A stretch of DNA of 64,000 nucleotides from Prolixibacteraceae bacterium UBA6162 (GTDB taxonomy: Bacteria > Bacteroidota > Bacteroidia > Bacteroidales > Prolixibacteraceae). The translations under genes and the position numbers were made by a program. The stretch spans positions 52,152-116,151 of the forward strand of contig DIUI01000067.1 of NCBI GenBank assembly GCA_002428215.1, written 5' to 3'. This document shows, in pieces, positions 36,899-47,174 of the stretch. The notes under the pieces are model-generated. The model was not told the origin of the DNA. It worked only from the letters and a program-made list of their open reading frames with translations, and ran no database searches. Position 1 is the first letter of the stretch, and the number at the start of each line of letters is the position of its first letter.

Positions 36899-36962
36899 CG
36901 GTATAACGACTTTTATGTAAGCTTTTACCTAAAATTAAAGGGGTAGCCACCGACACCTCAGA

Positions 36963-38030
36963 TTATCCATGTTGTTCTATCCAGGCTGCAATCCAGTCGC
37001 CTACCTCTGAAGTTGAATAGGCCTTCCCTTCGGCAATATCAATGGTTACAATGCCTTCGTTGAGTGATGCCGCAACGGCTCGCCGTATGACTGCTCCCTC
37101 CTCAATCAGGTTGAATGCATATTCGAACATCATGGCTGCCGAAAGGATGGTGGCGATTGGGTTGGCAATATTTTTTCCGGCTGCCTGTGGGTAGGATCCG
37201 TGTATAGGTTCGAATACCGAGGTGTGAATGCCAATCGATGCCGAGGGCAGCAGCCCTAAGGAACCTGTAATTACACTTGCCTCATCTGTGAGTATGTCGC
37301 CGAACATGTTCTCGGTTACCATCACGTCAAATTTTCGTGGCCATTGTATAATTTGCATGGCGGCATTGTCAACAAACATATAATCGGTCTCAATGTCGGG
37401 ATATCCCGGCGCCATCTCCTGAGCAACTTCCCTCCATAAGCGTGAGCTTTCCAGTACATTTGCTTTATCTACTACCGTTAGCCGCTTGTTTCTCTTGCCT
37501 GCAAATTCATAGGCAAGTTTTAGAATGCGCTCAACTTCGGCACGGGTGTAAGTGCAGGTGTCAAAGGCAGTATCCCCGTTGTCTTTTCTGCCCTTCTCTC
37601 CAAAGTAGATTCCACCGGTTAGTTCCCTGATGCACACAAAATTGGCTCCTTCAACCAGATCGCGGCGCAGCGGCGACTTGTGCAACAGACTTTCAAAGGT
37701 TTCTACTGGTCGGATGTTGGCATACAAACCCAATTGTTTCCGCATTCTTAACAAGCCTTGTTCTGGCCGCACCGGCGCTTTGGGGTTGTTGTCGAATCTG
37801 GGATCGCCAATGGCACCAAAGAGCACTGCGTCAGACTCCATGCAGAGTTGATGGGTCGCTTCGGGATAGGGATCGCCGGTAGCATCAATGGCAACTGCTC
37901 CGGTAAGCCCAAAGCGGTGTTCAAAGGTGTGTTGATATTTACGGGCAACTGCTGTTACCACTTTCAATGCCTGATCTATGATTTCAGGTCCAATCCCGTC
38001 GCCGGGCAATACTGCAATATTCAGGTTCAT
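36963..38030 (-). CDS. leuB: 3-Isopropylmalate dehydrogenase
   Basis: This 355-residue enzyme oxidatively decarboxylates 3-isopropylmalate in leucine synthesis. It begins [14 protein letters not shown] and carries [34 protein letters not shown], the Lys/Asp region VDKANVL and the metal-site stretch [22 protein letters not shown]. The start at 38030 places Met directly before [11 protein letters not shown]. The ATG at 38066 would add 12 residues with no family support. It is the last gene of the leu operon, 50 bases after the LeuA-like gene. Confidence 0.95.
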   Translation of the reverse strand: MNLNIAVLPGDGIGPEIIDQALKVVTAVARKYQHTFEHRFGLTGAVAIDATGDPYPEATHQLCMESDAVLFGAIGDPRFDNNPKAPVRPEQGLLRMRKQLGLYANIRPVETFESLLHKSPLRRDLVEGANFVCIRELTGGIYFGEKGRKDNGDTAFDTCTYTRAEVERILKLAYEFAGKRNKRLTVVDKANVLESSRLWREVAQEMAPGYPDIETDYMFVDNAAMQIIQWPRKFDVMVTENMFGDILTDEASVITGSLGLLPSASIGIHTSVFEPIHGSYPQAAGKNIANPIATILSAAMMFEYAFNLIEEGAVIRRAVAASLNEGIVTIDIAEGKAYSTSEVGDWIAAWIEQHG

Positions 38031-38080
38031 GGGTAAAATCTGCTTTATAAACTGTTCCGGAGGCACCGGAATGTGATTAA

Positions 38081-39646
38081 TTATGAATTACTGGACTGTT
38101 TTGTGAGGTCGTTCTCTATGATATTGAGCATCTTAACCGTCGCTTTAATGGCCGATGCCGTTTGGTCGGGATCAAGTCCGCGGGTTTTAAACTCACGGCC
38201 ATTTTGCCAGGTTATAACCGTCTCCACAAGGGCGTCGGTCTTCCCGCCGGGAGGAATGGTCACTGAATAATCGACTAAATAGGGGAAGTGCCGGTTTAAT
38301 TTCTTGTATATTTTGCGCAGGGCACGAACGAATGCATCGTACTGGCCATCACCCGATTCCCACTCCTGATATACCGTTTCCCCAATTTCAATGCTCAGTG
38401 AAGCAACCGGTCGAAGTCCAAGTGCATGAGTAATGGAATAGTTGACCAGTTTGATCCGCTCTTCAATCATCTCGCTGCTCAGAACATCTGCAACGATGTA
38501 GGGAAGATCCTCGGCCGTTACATTCTCTTTTCTGTCGCCCAATTCGATGATACGGTCGGTAACCTTTTTCAGCGATTCGGGATCCAGATCAATGCCCAGA
38601 TCTTCGAGATTTTTCTTGATATTGGCTTTTCCCGACGTCTTACCCAGTGCATACTTGCGAACCCTGCCAAATCGCTCGGGCAACAGCTCATTAAAATAGA
38701 GATTGTTTTTATTGTCGCCGTCGGCATGTATTCCACTACATTGAGTAAATACAAATTCTCCAATCAGCGGTTTGTTGGCCGGAATTCGGAGCCCCGAGAA
38801 CGATTCAACCACTTTTGAGATGCGGTTGAGCATATCTTCCCGTACATTTACCTCCATTTTAAGGTGATCCTTAACCGTGGCAATAACACTCGACAGCGGG
38901 GCGTTACCTGCCCTTTCTCCCAAGCCATTTACGGTAGTATGAACACAGCGTATACCGGCCTTGATGGCATGAAAAACGTTCGCTATGGCAAGGTCGTAAT
39001 CGTTGTGTGCGTGAAAGTCGAAAGTAACGCCCGGGTATGTCTCAATCATTTCCCGACAGAAGTCATAGGTCTCGTCTGGATCAAGAATTCCAAGGGTATC
39101 GGGCAACATAATCCGCTCTACAGGCTCATTTTTTAGATTCGACACCATAAAATGGACATACTCTTTGGAGTGTCGCATTCCATTCGACCAATCTTCGAGA
39201 TAGACGTTCACCGAGATGTTCATTTCCCGGGCCCTGGCCACCACTTTGCGTATGTCGCTGAGGTGTTCTTCCGGAGTTTTTCTAAGCTGTTCGGTTACAT
39301 GTTTGTGGGAGCCTTTGCAGAGTAGATTAACCACTTGCCCTCCCACATTTTTGATCCAGTTGAGCGATATGTCACCATCTACAAATCCCAGAATCTCGAA
39401 CCGGTGTCCATATCCTTTGGCATTGGCCCAGTCGAGAATCTTCTTGGCTCCCTGAAATTCTCCTTCCGAAACCCTGGCCGAAGCAATTTCAATACGGTCG
39501 ATGTTCACATCTTCAATCATGATTTTGGCCATGCTCAGCTTTTCGCTGTCGCTGAACGACACCCCCGAGGTTTGTTCTCCATCGCGCAGGGTGGTGTCCA
39601 TGATGGTGATGCAGTTGCTGTCGACCGCTATTTTATGTCCAGTCAT
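38081..39646 (-). CDS. Second LeuA-family acyltransferase (citramalate-synthase-like)
   Basis: This 521-residue protein has an N-terminal HMGL-like TIM barrel ([26 protein letters not shown] with metal-binding His residues, [14 protein letters not shown]). A linker and a C-terminal LeuA dimer/regulatory domain follow ([31 protein letters not shown]). It differs from the LeuA at the head of this operon, with GNAPLSS in place of GNTSLEE, and the two are only distantly related. Candidate roles are (R)-citramalate synthase (pyruvate + acetyl-CoA, giving 2-oxobutyrate with LeuCDB) or a related chain-extension enzyme. Its position inside leuCD-leuB fits the former. The start overlaps the leuD stop (ATGA), so translation is coupled. 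Confidence 0.8.
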   Translation of the reverse strand: MTGHKIAVDSNCITIMDTTLRDGEQTSGVSFSDSEKLSMAKIMIEDVNIDRIEIASARVSEGEFQGAKKILDWANAKGYGHRFEILGFVDGDISLNWIKNVGGQVVNLLCKGSHKHVTEQLRKTPEEHLSDIRKVVARAREMNISVNVYLEDWSNGMRHSKEYVHFMVSNLKNEPVERIMLPDTLGILDPDETYDFCREMIETYPGVTFDFHAHNDYDLAIANVFHAIKAGIRCVHTTVNGLGERAGNAPLSSVIATVKDHLKMEVNVREDMLNRISKVVESFSGLRIPANKPLIGEFVFTQCSGIHADGDNKNNLYFNELLPERFGRVRKYALGKTSGKANIKKNLEDLGIDLDPESLKKVTDRIIELGDRKENVTAEDLPYIVADVLSSEMIEERIKLVNYSITHALGLRPVASLSIEIGETVYQEWESGDGQYDAFVRALRKIYKKLNRHFPYLVDYSVTIPPGGKTDALVETVITWQNGREFKTRGLDPDQTASAIKATVKMLNIIENDLTKQSSNS

Positions 39647-40236
39647 AACCGTTCTTTTTCAAATTCGGCGATTTTATCCTTTAGCGTAACCAAATAGTCA
39701 ATATCATCGAGGCCGTTAATAAGACAGTGTTTTTTGTAGCTGTTGATGTCGAAACCTTCAGAGTTGCCTGTAGTCAGATTGGTAAAGGTTTGATTTTCGA
39801 GATCAACCTTGAATTCTGCTTTCGGATTGGCTTCAATGGTTTCGAAGAGTTGCTGTAAAAAACCGGGGGTAACCACCACCGGGAGCAATCCGTTGTTAAG
39901 GGCGTTATTTTTAAAAATATCGGCGAAAAAGCTGCTAACCACAACCCGTAATCCATAATCGTAAAGGGCCCAGATAGCGTGTTCCCTGCTCGATCCACTG
40001 CCGAAATTTTTCCCACCTATTAAAATTTTCCCGGTGTAGGTAGGGTTGTTGAGCACAAAGTCGGCCCGAGGCTGATTGTTTCGGTCGTAGCGCCAATCGC
40101 GGAAAAGGTTATCTCCGAAACCCTTTCTTTCCACTGCCTTCAAAAATCGGGCAGGGATGATCTGGTCGGTATCGACATTTTCTATGGGCAGTGGCACTGC
40201 CGTTGATACTATGGTTGTAAATTTATCGTAAGCCAT
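39643..40236 (-). CDS. leuD: 3-Isopropylmalate dehydratase small subunit
   Basis: This 197-residue swivel-domain subunit pairs with LeuC to isomerise 2- to 3-isopropylmalate. It shows [16 protein letters not shown] near the N-terminus, then the [14 protein letters not shown] active-site loop and [18 protein letters not shown]. Length is normal. It lies 30 bases after leuC, and its stop overlaps the next start by four bases. Confidence 0.96.
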   Translation of the reverse strand: MAYDKFTTIVSTAVPLPIENVDTDQIIPARFLKAVERKGFGDNLFRDWRYDRNNQPRADFVLNNPTYTGKILIGGKNFGSGSSREHAIWALYDYGLRVVVSSFFADIFKNNALNNGLLPVVVTPGFLQQLFETIEANPKAEFKVDLENQTFTNLTTGNSEGFDINSYKKHCLINGLDDIDYLVTLKDKIAEFEKERL

Positions 40237-40266
40237 AACTATTTTTCTTCTTTTAATGTTGGGGTT

Positions 40267-41673
40267 CTATGCTTCCATTAAGGTACGAGGGTCGGTAATT
40301 ACGCCGGTAATGGCGGCTGCGGCAGCGGTGAGCGGACTGGCAAGCAGGGTTCTTGCTCCCGGTCCCTGACGACCTTCGAAGTTTCTGTTTGAGGTTGATA
40401 CGGCATATTTACCCTCTGGGATCTTGTCGTCGTTCATGGCAAGGCATGCTGAGCAGCCGGGTTGGCGAAGTAGGAATCCGGCCTCCTCCAAAATATCTAC
40501 AATACCCTCTTGACGGGCAACGCTCTCTACCTGTTTTGAACCTGGTACTATCCAGGCTGTTACCGATGGGGCCTTCTTTTTGCCTTTTATGAAGTTGGCA
40601 AAGGCTCTAAGGTCTTCAATACGTCCGTTGGTGCAACTGCCTACAAACACATAGTCGATCGCTTTGCCCAGCAATTTGTCACCTGCCTGGTATCCCATAT
40701 AATCAAGGGATTTCTGGTAGGTAAGTTTGTCGCTTCCCTCAAGGTTGCTATCCTGAGGAATCGACTGTGTAACACCGGTTCCCATGCCCGGATTGGTGCC
40801 ATAGGTTATCATCGGTTCAATATCGGCGGCATCGAAATGATACTCCTTATCAAATTGGGCATCGTTGTCGGAATAGAGGCTCTTCCAGTAGGCGAGGGCT
40901 TTGTCCCATGCATCCCCTTTGGGAGCATATTCACGACCCTCCATATAGGTAAAGGTTGTTTCGTCGGGAGCAATCAAACCTCCCCTGGCCCCACTCTCGA
41001 TACTCATATTGCATAGCGTAAGGCGTCCTTCCATACTCAGACTCCGGATGGCAGATCCGGCATATTCAATAAAATGACCGGTACCACCACTGGTGCTGAT
41101 TTTTGAAATGATATAGAGTGCAATGTCTTTTGCAGTAACAGCATGCTTCAATTCACCTTCGACCGAAATACGCATTCGTTTTGGTTTGGGTTGTAAAATG
41201 CACTGACTCGCCAGCACCATTTCAACCTCTGAAGTTCCAATGCCAAATGCAACTGCCCCAAATGCACCATGGGTGCTTGTATGACTGTCGCCACAAACAA
41301 TCGTGCGACCTGGCTGGGTAATCCCCAACTCTGGCCCAATTACATGCACTATACCGTGCCACGGATGGTTGAGACCGCAAAGCTGAATGTTGTGCTTCTC
41401 GCAGTTACGGGTAAGCGTGTCGACCTGAAATCTCGACAGCTCCTCCTGGATGGTCATGTGCTGATTGATGGTCGGTACATTATGGTCGGGAGTGGCAATG
41501 GTATTTTCGGGCCTGAAAACCTTGAGGCCGCGATTTTCGAGTCCCAGAAAGGCTACCGGACTGGTAACCTCATGTACGAGATGCCTGTCGATGTACAGCA
41601 CATCGGGGCCACCGGGAATCTGGTCGACCACATGGCTGTCCCAGATTTTATCAAAGAGAGTTTTTCCTGTCAT
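40267..41673 (-). CDS. leuC: 3-Isopropylmalate dehydratase large subunit
   Basis: This 468-residue aconitase-family protein carries the 4Fe-4S cysteines in VGSCTNGR and in [10 protein letters not shown], and the conserved [13 protein letters not shown]. It forms the heterodimeric isopropylmalate isomerase with LeuD. It follows leuA by 65 bases in the leu operon. The start [14 protein letters not shown] matches the family N-terminus. Confidence 0.97.
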   Translation of the reverse strand: MTGKTLFDKIWDSHVVDQIPGGPDVLYIDRHLVHEVTSPVAFLGLENRGLKVFRPENTIATPDHNVPTINQHMTIQEELSRFQVDTLTRNCEKHNIQLCGLNHPWHGIVHVIGPELGITQPGRTIVCGDSHTSTHGAFGAVAFGIGTSEVEMVLASQCILQPKPKRMRISVEGELKHAVTAKDIALYIISKISTSGGTGHFIEYAGSAIRSLSMEGRLTLCNMSIESGARGGLIAPDETTFTYMEGREYAPKGDAWDKALAYWKSLYSDNDAQFDKEYHFDAADIEPMITYGTNPGMGTGVTQSIPQDSNLEGSDKLTYQKSLDYMGYQAGDKLLGKAIDYVFVGSCTNGRIEDLRAFANFIKGKKKAPSVTAWIVPGSKQVESVARQEGIVDILEEAGFLLRQPGCSACLAMNDDKIPEGKYAVSTSNRNFEGRQGPGARTLLASPLTAAAAAITGVITDPRTLMEA

Positions 41674-41738
41674 AAATGCTTTAAAATAGTCGTTGGTTGT
41701 ATGGATGTTTTTTACAAATTTTCATTTTCAGAAAAGCA

Positions 41739-43241
41739 TCAACCCACCGGGAGTTTGTTGATGGCATCTAGAAATGCCTCCACCGAGGCGGTAATGATAT
41801 CGGTGTTGGCTCCAAAACCGTGGTAGATGTTATGGTCGAATTTTATCTGCATATGCACTTTGCCTACATCGTCGCTTCCCCGGGTAATAGCCTGAATCAG
41901 AAACTCTTCCAGGACTACCTGGCGGTGGATGATCTGTTTTACAGCTTTGATGGCTGCATCTACCGGTCCGTTTCCTGATGCCGTTGCATTGAACTTTTCA
42001 CCCGAAATATCGAGCCTCACTGTGGCCAGCGGTACCAGAGTCTTGCCCGATACAACCTGAAGGAAATCAAGTTTTATACGTCGTTCCTGGCGTGTCACAT
42101 CACCCACAAGCAGTGCAATATCGTCGTCGCGAATCTCCTTCTTCTTATCGGCAAGCTTCAGGAATTCATCGTATACCTGATCAAGTTTGGGCTTATCGAG
42201 CTTAAATCCCAGTAATTCGAGGCGGTGGTTCAAAGCAGCCCTGCCGCTCCGGGCAGTAAGCAGAATTGAAGATTCGTTGATGCCCACATCTTTGGGGTCC
42301 ATTATCTCGTAGTTCTCCCGATTCTTTAATACCCCATCCTGATGAATGCCCGATGAGTGTGCGAAAGCATTTCTTCCTACAATCGCCTTATTGGGTTGTA
42401 CCGGCATGTTCATAAGGGTAGAAACCAGACGGCTGGTGCGATAGATGTTCTGGGTGTTAATGTTGGTGTCGATATTAATCACCTGATAACGACTTTTCAG
42501 GATCATCACTACCTCTTCAAGCGAGGTGTTTCCTGCCCGTTCGCCAATACCGTTAATGGTTACTTCAACCTGTCTTGCTCCATTCATAACACCGGCAATC
42601 GTATTGGCAGTAGCCATTCCGAGATCGTTGTGGCAATGGGTGGAGATGATTGCCTTTTCTATACCCCGAACATTGTTCACCAGATATTTTATTTTTTCGC
42701 CATACTCGTATGGCAGGGTATAGCCGGTAGTATCCGGAATGTTTACCACCGTTGCTCCCGCTTTAATAACGGCCTCTATAACCCGAGCGAGGTATTCATT
42801 GTCGCTGCGACCGGCATCTTCGGCGTAGAATTCTACATCTTCGACATATTTCTTCGCGTACTTCACCGCCGCTACAGCGCGCTGTAAAATCTCATCCGGG
42901 TTTGAATTGAGTTTGTAGTGAATATGGTGGTACGAAGTGCCTATGCCCGTATGTATACGTCCTCTTTTGGCATATTTCAGCGCTTCGGCAGCAGCATCGA
43001 TATCTTTTTCAACTGCGCGGGTCAGGGCACAAATGGTAGGCCAGGTAACCGCTTTTGAAATTTCGACCACCGATTCAAAATCGCCCGGACTGGAGATCGG
43101 AAATCCGGCTTCGATAACGTCAACCCCTAGCTCCTCAAGAGCCTTCGCTACTTCGATCTTTTCAATGGTGTTAAGCTGGCAGCCGGGAACCTGTTCTCCG
43201 TCGCGCAGGGTAGTGTCGAAAATGTACAGTTTGTCGCTCAT
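41739..43241 (-). CDS. leuA: 2-Isopropylmalate synthase
   Basis: This 500-residue enzyme condenses acetyl-CoA with 2-oxoisovalerate, the committed step of leucine synthesis. The catalytic barrel has [27 protein letters not shown] and [24 protein letters not shown] follows, and a C-terminal regulatory domain binds leucine. The Met at 43241 ([15 protein letters not shown]) is the true start. The longer frame from 43307 would begin inside the attenuator terminator and read through it. The gene lies directly behind the leader peptide and attenuator and is the first structural gene of the leu operon. Confidence 0.96.
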   Translation of the reverse strand: MSDKLYIFDTTLRDGEQVPGCQLNTIEKIEVAKALEELGVDVIEAGFPISSPGDFESVVEISKAVTWPTICALTRAVEKDIDAAAEALKYAKRGRIHTGIGTSYHHIHYKLNSNPDEILQRAVAAVKYAKKYVEDVEFYAEDAGRSDNEYLARVIEAVIKAGATVVNIPDTTGYTLPYEYGEKIKYLVNNVRGIEKAIISTHCHNDLGMATANTIAGVMNGARQVEVTINGIGERAGNTSLEEVVMILKSRYQVINIDTNINTQNIYRTSRLVSTLMNMPVQPNKAIVGRNAFAHSSGIHQDGVLKNRENYEIMDPKDVGINESSILLTARSGRAALNHRLELLGFKLDKPKLDQVYDEFLKLADKKKEIRDDDIALLVGDVTRQERRIKLDFLQVVSGKTLVPLATVRLDISGEKFNATASGNGPVDAAIKAVKQIIHRQVVLEEFLIQAITRGSDDVGKVHMQIKFDHNIYHGFGANTDIITASVEAFLDAINKLPVG

Positions 43242-43266
43242 AATGTGTTCAATTTTTTGCTGCATT

Positions 43267-43298
43267 AAAAAAGCCATCCTCTTGCTGTGAGAATGGCT
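43267..43298 (-). terminator. Attenuator terminator of the leu operon
   Basis: On the minus strand AGCCATTCTC (43298 to 43289) pairs with GAGGATGGCT (43281 to 43272) with one G-U pair and a 7-base loop, followed by a T run (43271 to 43267). It sits between the leader peptide and leuA. The alternative partner of its left arm is GAGAATGG at 43339-43332, which would form an 8-base antiterminator. Confidence 0.88.
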
Positions 43299-43331
43299 AT
43301 TTTGCACCTATTATATCTTTTTAACAACAGA

Positions 43332-43339
43332 CCATTCTC
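43332..43339 (-). promoter_or_regulatory. Antiterminator arm of the leu attenuator
   Basis: GAGAATGG on the minus strand is perfectly complementary to CCATTCTC in the left arm of the terminator (43296 to 43289). It begins on the second base of the leader's TGA stop codon. A ribosome finishing the leader covers it and lets the terminator form; a ribosome stalled on the Ile/Leu codons leaves it free. Confidence 0.8.
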
Positions 43340-43400
43340 ACTTCTCTATCCAGAGGATTAGAATAATACCCAGAATGGTAATGTTGCTCAATGTTCTCAT
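43338..43400 (-). CDS. leu operon leader peptide (attenuation)
   Basis: A 20-codon frame, MRTLSNITILGIILILWIEK, lies between the candidate promoter and the attenuator of the leu operon. Ten of its twenty residues are branched-chain: six Ile and four Leu, no Val. They are concentrated at codons 7-18. Ribosome stalling there when charged tRNA-Leu or tRNA-Ile is scarce would expose the antiterminator arm that overlaps the stop codon. The peptide itself probably has no function. The order of leader, antiterminator, terminator and T run, together with the codon content, makes this call strong despite the short length. Confidence 0.9.
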   Translation of the reverse strand: MRTLSNITILGIILILWIEK

Positions 43401-43420
43401 CTAAACTTTCAATTTTGATG

Positions 43421-43428
43421 CAAATATG
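43421..43428 (-). promoter_or_regulatory. Possible -7 element CATATTTG of the leu operon
   Basis: CAAATATG on the plus strand gives CATATTTG, one mismatch from TAnnTTTG, 21 bases before the leader start. The position is right for a transcript beginning just ahead of the leader peptide. Confidence 0.4.
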
Positions 43429-43502
43429 ACAATTAATTTTTTAAATGAAAGTAAAACAGCGTCAATTTTCCGAAATTTTAATATTCACTCGATTTTAACC
43501 CA

Positions 43503-43534
43503 AAGGCCCGTTGGATCATTCTCCTACGGGCCTT
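43503..43534 (-). terminator. Terminator-like hairpin after ilvC
   Basis: AAGGCCCGT (43503-43511) pairs with ACGGGCCTT (43526-43534), a perfect 9-base stem with a 14-base loop, 43 bases after the ilvC stop. The T run is short (TTTGGGTT). It separates the ilv operon from the leu operon. Confidence 0.75.
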
Positions 43535-43577
43535 CGATGGTATGTCTGATTTCTTTTTAGTCAAATGAATGTATCGA

Positions 43578-44621
43578 CTATTTTCCGGGTCGCAATTTGC
43601 GTACAGCTTCACCTGCTCTCCACATCTCCGAATCGCGAAGTTCGGTCAGCTCGGCATCGAGTCCTACCCGGTAATCGGCTTTGCTGTTGGTGTCGATCGA
43701 CCGCTGTGCTTCGTTGCCTTTGGCGACTTCACTATAAAGTTCTTCAAATACCGGTTTGGTGGCATCGCGGAATTTTTTCCACCAGTCGAGTGCCCCTCTC
43801 TGTGCAGTGGTTGAGCAATTGGCATACATCCAATCCATTCCATTTTCTGCAACAAGAGGCATCAGGCTTTGGGTTAGTTCTTCGACCGTTTCGTTGAAGG
43901 CTTCGGAAGGTGTGTGTCCGTTTGATCTGAGGGTCTCATACTGTGCAGCAAAGATCCCCTGAATGGCTCCCATAAGAGTACCCCGTTCTCCGGTTAAATC
44001 TGAAAACACTTCGCGTTTAAAGGTGGTTTCGAAAAGATATCCGGATCCCACTCCTATGCCCAAAGCGATAACCCGCTCTTTGGCTCTGCCAGTGGCATCC
44101 TGGAATATGGCATAGCTGGAGTTGAGGCCTTTGCCATCAACAAACAAACGCCTCAGACTGGTGCCCGATCCTTTTGGTGCAACCAGAATCACGTCTACAT
44201 CGGCCGGAGGCACAATGCCGGTCCGTTCCTTATAGGTAATGCCAAATCCATGCGAGAAATAGAGTGCTTTCCCTGCGGTAAGGTGTTTTTGTACGGTAGG
44301 CCACATCGCTATTTGTGCAGCATCAGAAAGCAGATACTGGATAATGGTAGCTTTCTGACAAGCCTCTTCTATTTCGAATAAGGTTTTGCCCGGTTCCCAA
44401 CCATCGGCTACAGCCTTGTCCCAGGTTTTGGAGTTTTTTCGTTGCCCGATGATTACATTGAATCCATTGTCGCGCAGGTTGAGGCTCTGCCCCGGTCCCT
44501 GTACTCCATAGCCGATTACTGCAATTACTTCTTTTTTAAGTACTTCGCGGGCTTTCTCGAGGGGAAACTCCTCGCGGAGTACCACTTCTTCGGTAACCCC
44601 GCCAAAATTGATTTTTGCCAT
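43578..44621 (-). CDS. ilvC: Ketol-acid reductoisomerase
   Basis: This 347-residue enzyme does the Mg- and NADPH-dependent rearrangement and reduction of acetolactate or acetohydroxybutyrate. The nucleotide-binding motif is GYGVQGPGQSLNLRDNG. The following loop GQRKNSKTW, with Arg/Lys/Ser, fits NADPH. Metal-binding acidic residues are in the SDLTGERGTLMGA region, and the C-terminal knotted domain contains ANCSTTAQRGAL. The length of 347 is the usual Bacteroidota form. It is the last gene of the ilv operon. Confidence 0.96.
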   Translation of the reverse strand: MAKINFGGVTEEVVLREEFPLEKAREVLKKEVIAVIGYGVQGPGQSLNLRDNGFNVIIGQRKNSKTWDKAVADGWEPGKTLFEIEEACQKATIIQYLLSDAAQIAMWPTVQKHLTAGKALYFSHGFGITYKERTGIVPPADVDVILVAPKGSGTSLRRLFVDGKGLNSSYAIFQDATGRAKERVIALGIGVGSGYLFETTFKREVFSDLTGERGTLMGAIQGIFAAQYETLRSNGHTPSEAFNETVEELTQSLMPLVAENGMDWMYANCSTTAQRGALDWWKKFRDATKPVFEELYSEVAKGNEAQRSIDTNSKADYRVGLDAELTELRDSEMWRAGEAVRKLRPGK

Positions 44622-44685
44622 TGTCTTTAAATTATGTGTAAGCTAAATTGTTATGTGAATTAAATTAGTGCAAATCTTAGTGCGA

Positions 44686-45228
44686 TTAGTCAAGACTGTC
44701 GAGAAATGCATCGCGCTCTTTGAGGAACTCTGAAAGCCGTTCAATCGGATCGCGCGTAAGGGCAACCCTTCCTGAGCGAATAAACTGAAGTACGTTGAAT
44801 TGATTCAGCTGTTCGAACAGTGTCTGGGTTTCGTTTTTATGACCGGTTTTCTCAATTACGGTATAGTCGCGGGTAATCTCAAGAATGCGTGCCCCCGAAT
44901 CTCTGATAATCTGTTCAATCTGATTGCCTTCATAAAGCGCCTCCGTTGGAACTTTATACAATGCTATCTCCTGATAGATCATCTCTTCGTTCGAGTGATA
45001 AAACGCCTTGAGCACATCAACAATCTTCTCGATTTGCCCTACTACTTTCTGAACGGTATCCTCAGTGGTTTTTACTACAATGGTAAATTTATAAATTCCC
45101 TGAATGGCCGATTGGGATACGGTAAGACTCTCGATGTTGATCTTACGTCGCGTAAACACTATGGTAATTCGGGTAAGCAAACCGATGTGGTTTTCGGAGA
45201 AAACAGTAATATTAAATTCTTGCTTCAT
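44686..45228 (-). CDS. ilvN: Acetolactate synthase small (regulatory) subunit
   Basis: This 180-residue protein has an N-terminal ACT domain (FNITVFSENHIGLLTRITIVF, then RRKINIESLTVS) that binds valine for feedback control. A second C-terminal half follows (IVRDSGARILEITRDYTVIEKTG-like). It activates the large subunit encoded just upstream. The gap to that gene is 132 bases, longer than elsewhere in the operon, and I see no gene or terminator in it. Confidence 0.93.
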   Translation of the reverse strand: MKQEFNITVFSENHIGLLTRITIVFTRRKINIESLTVSQSAIQGIYKFTIVVKTTEDTVQKVVGQIEKIVDVLKAFYHSNEEMIYQEIALYKVPTEALYEGNQIEQIIRDSGARILEITRDYTVIEKTGHKNETQTLFEQLNQFNVLQFIRSGRVALTRDPIERLSEFLKERDAFLDSLD

Positions 45229-45360
45229 ATCGCGTTTATTTTAGCGGCAGATATCAGTACAACGCTTTGGCTGGCCTGACCTTCCTTTATTTTATTTTTG
45301 GGTTGTATGTAGCTGTTTATTTTTCTTAATCTGATGGATTTGCATAAGCACGCTGTTGGG

Positions 45361-47064
45361 TCAGGGTTCGAGAATAATTTGTGAAACCGAAGCCCCTGCG
45401 GGTACCATCGGAAAAACATTGTCCTCCTTTTCTACCACCACCTCGAGCAGATAAGGCCCGTCGAAGTCAACCATCTCCTGAATCGCCTGTTCAAGGTTTT
45501 CACGTTGCGTAACCTTTTGTCCCTCGATTCCAAATCCTTTGGCGATCATCAGAAAATCAGGGTTGATTAGTTCTGTAAACGAGTATCTTTTTTCGAAAAA
45601 CAGTTGCTGCCATTGCCGCACCATGCCAAGGAAGTTGTTGTTGAGCAAAACTATCTTAACGGGCAATTTATTTTGGGCAATTGTTCCGAGCTCCTGAATG
45701 GTCATCTGAAATCCACCATCGCCGATCATGGTTACCACGGTTCTTTCGGGTGCTGCAAGCTGAGCGCCCATCGCTGCCGGCAGCCCGTATCCCATAGTTC
45801 CCAATCCACCACTGCTCACAAAGCTGCGCGAATGTTTGAATTTAAAATACCTGGCAGCAGCCATCTGATGCTGCCCGACGTCGGTAACCAGGATGGCTTC
45901 ATGGTTGGTTTTTTCAGAAATGATTCTGATAGATTCCCCCATAGTGAGACCCTCTTTATCGGGGTATAAATCCTTTTCAATAACCTTGGTGTACTCCAGG
46001 TCGTAATCGCGATGAAACTTAGCAAGCCACTCGGTGTGCTGATTGGGCTTTACATTTTCTGTGAGCATTTTGAGCGATTTTTTGGCATCGCCCAACACCG
46101 CTACATCAGCTTTGATGATTTTGTTCATTTCGGCACTGTCGATATCGAGATGCACAATTTTAGCATCGCGTGCATATGTCGAGACCTTGCCGGTCACCCG
46201 GTCGTCGAACCGCATTCCAACAGCAATGATAAGGTCGGCATCATTGGTTTTTACATTCGGTCCATAATTACCGTGCATACCAAGCATCCCAACATTTAAG
46301 GGGTGGTCGGTGGGCATTGCCGACAGACCCAACAGGGTCCAGGCTGCAGGAATTCCGGTTTTTTCAACAAATGCTTTCAATTCGGCTTCGGCATGGGAAA
46401 TAATAACTCCCTGTCCAAAAAGCAAAAGTGGTTTCTTTGCGGCGTCAATCAGTTCGGCAGCGGCTTTTACCTTAAATGGATCTACAGGCGATTCGGGCAC
46501 ATAGCTCCTGATTTTTCGACATTTTTTATAGGAAAACTCGAGCTCCCCAAATTGTGCATCCTTGGTAATATCAATCAGAACCGGACCCGGACGACCTGTT
46601 TGAGCGATGAAGAATGCCTGAGCTATCGCTTCAGGAATCTCCTCGGCTGTGGTTACCTGGTAGTTCCATTTGGTAATCGGCATCGAAATACCCAGAACAT
46701 CCGACTCCTGAAAGGCATCGGTGCCCAAAAGGGGCGATGCTACCTGACCTGTAATACAGACCATAGGTATGGAGTCGATCATGGCATCGGCAATTCCGGT
46801 CACTAAATTGGTTGCTCCTGGTCCGGAGGTGGCAAAACAGACGCCAGCCCTTCCGGTTATTTTGGCATATCCTTCAGCAGCATGGGCTGCCCCCTGCTCG
46901 TGGCGCGTCAGAATGTGCTTGATTTTTTTGTCATAGTCGTATAGGGCATCATAAATGGGCATAATCGCTCCGCCCGGATACCCGAAAATAATCTCAACTC
47001 CCTCTTCCAGCAAGGAAAGGATTACCGCTTCTGAGCCTGATACTTTAATTGGTTCCTTGTTCAT
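45361..47064 (-). CDS. ilvB: Acetolactate synthase large (catalytic) subunit
   Basis: This 567-residue thiamine-diphosphate enzyme condenses pyruvate with pyruvate or 2-oxobutyrate. The substrate-side motif is [15 protein letters not shown]. The catalytic Glu is in [14 protein letters not shown], and the Mg/ThDP motif is [14 protein letters not shown] through [16 protein letters not shown]. Length and motifs are normal for the biosynthetic (anabolic) form. It lies 110 bases after ilvD with no terminator between. Confidence 0.96.
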   Translation of the reverse strand: MNKEPIKVSGSEAVILSLLEEGVEIIFGYPGGAIMPIYDALYDYDKKIKHILTRHEQGAAHAAEGYAKITGRAGVCFATSGPGATNLVTGIADAMIDSIPMVCITGQVASPLLGTDAFQESDVLGISMPITKWNYQVTTAEEIPEAIAQAFFIAQTGRPGPVLIDITKDAQFGELEFSYKKCRKIRSYVPESPVDPFKVKAAAELIDAAKKPLLLFGQGVIISHAEAELKAFVEKTGIPAAWTLLGLSAMPTDHPLNVGMLGMHGNYGPNVKTNDADLIIAVGMRFDDRVTGKVSTYARDAKIVHLDIDSAEMNKIIKADVAVLGDAKKSLKMLTENVKPNQHTEWLAKFHRDYDLEYTKVIEKDLYPDKEGLTMGESIRIISEKTNHEAILVTDVGQHQMAAARYFKFKHSRSFVSSGGLGTMGYGLPAAMGAQLAAPERTVVTMIGDGGFQMTIQELGTIAQNKLPVKIVLLNNNFLGMVRQWQQLFFEKRYSFTELINPDFLMIAKGFGIEGQKVTQRENLEQAIQEMVDFDGPYLLEVVVEKEDNVFPMVPAGASVSQIILEP

Positions 47065-47174
47065 CTCTATAATTATTTAAATAACTACTCCTTATTTCTC
47101 CGCCTGATGTTGTGTAATAGCGAATGTTACTTATATCAGCGGTTTTTATATATATCTTATTGTGCAGTAAAGGG

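Noticed and set aside
43242..43307. Extended leuA start at 43307
   Set aside because: Would place the start codon just upstream of, and translate through, the attenuator terminator; the conserved N-terminus begins at 43241.
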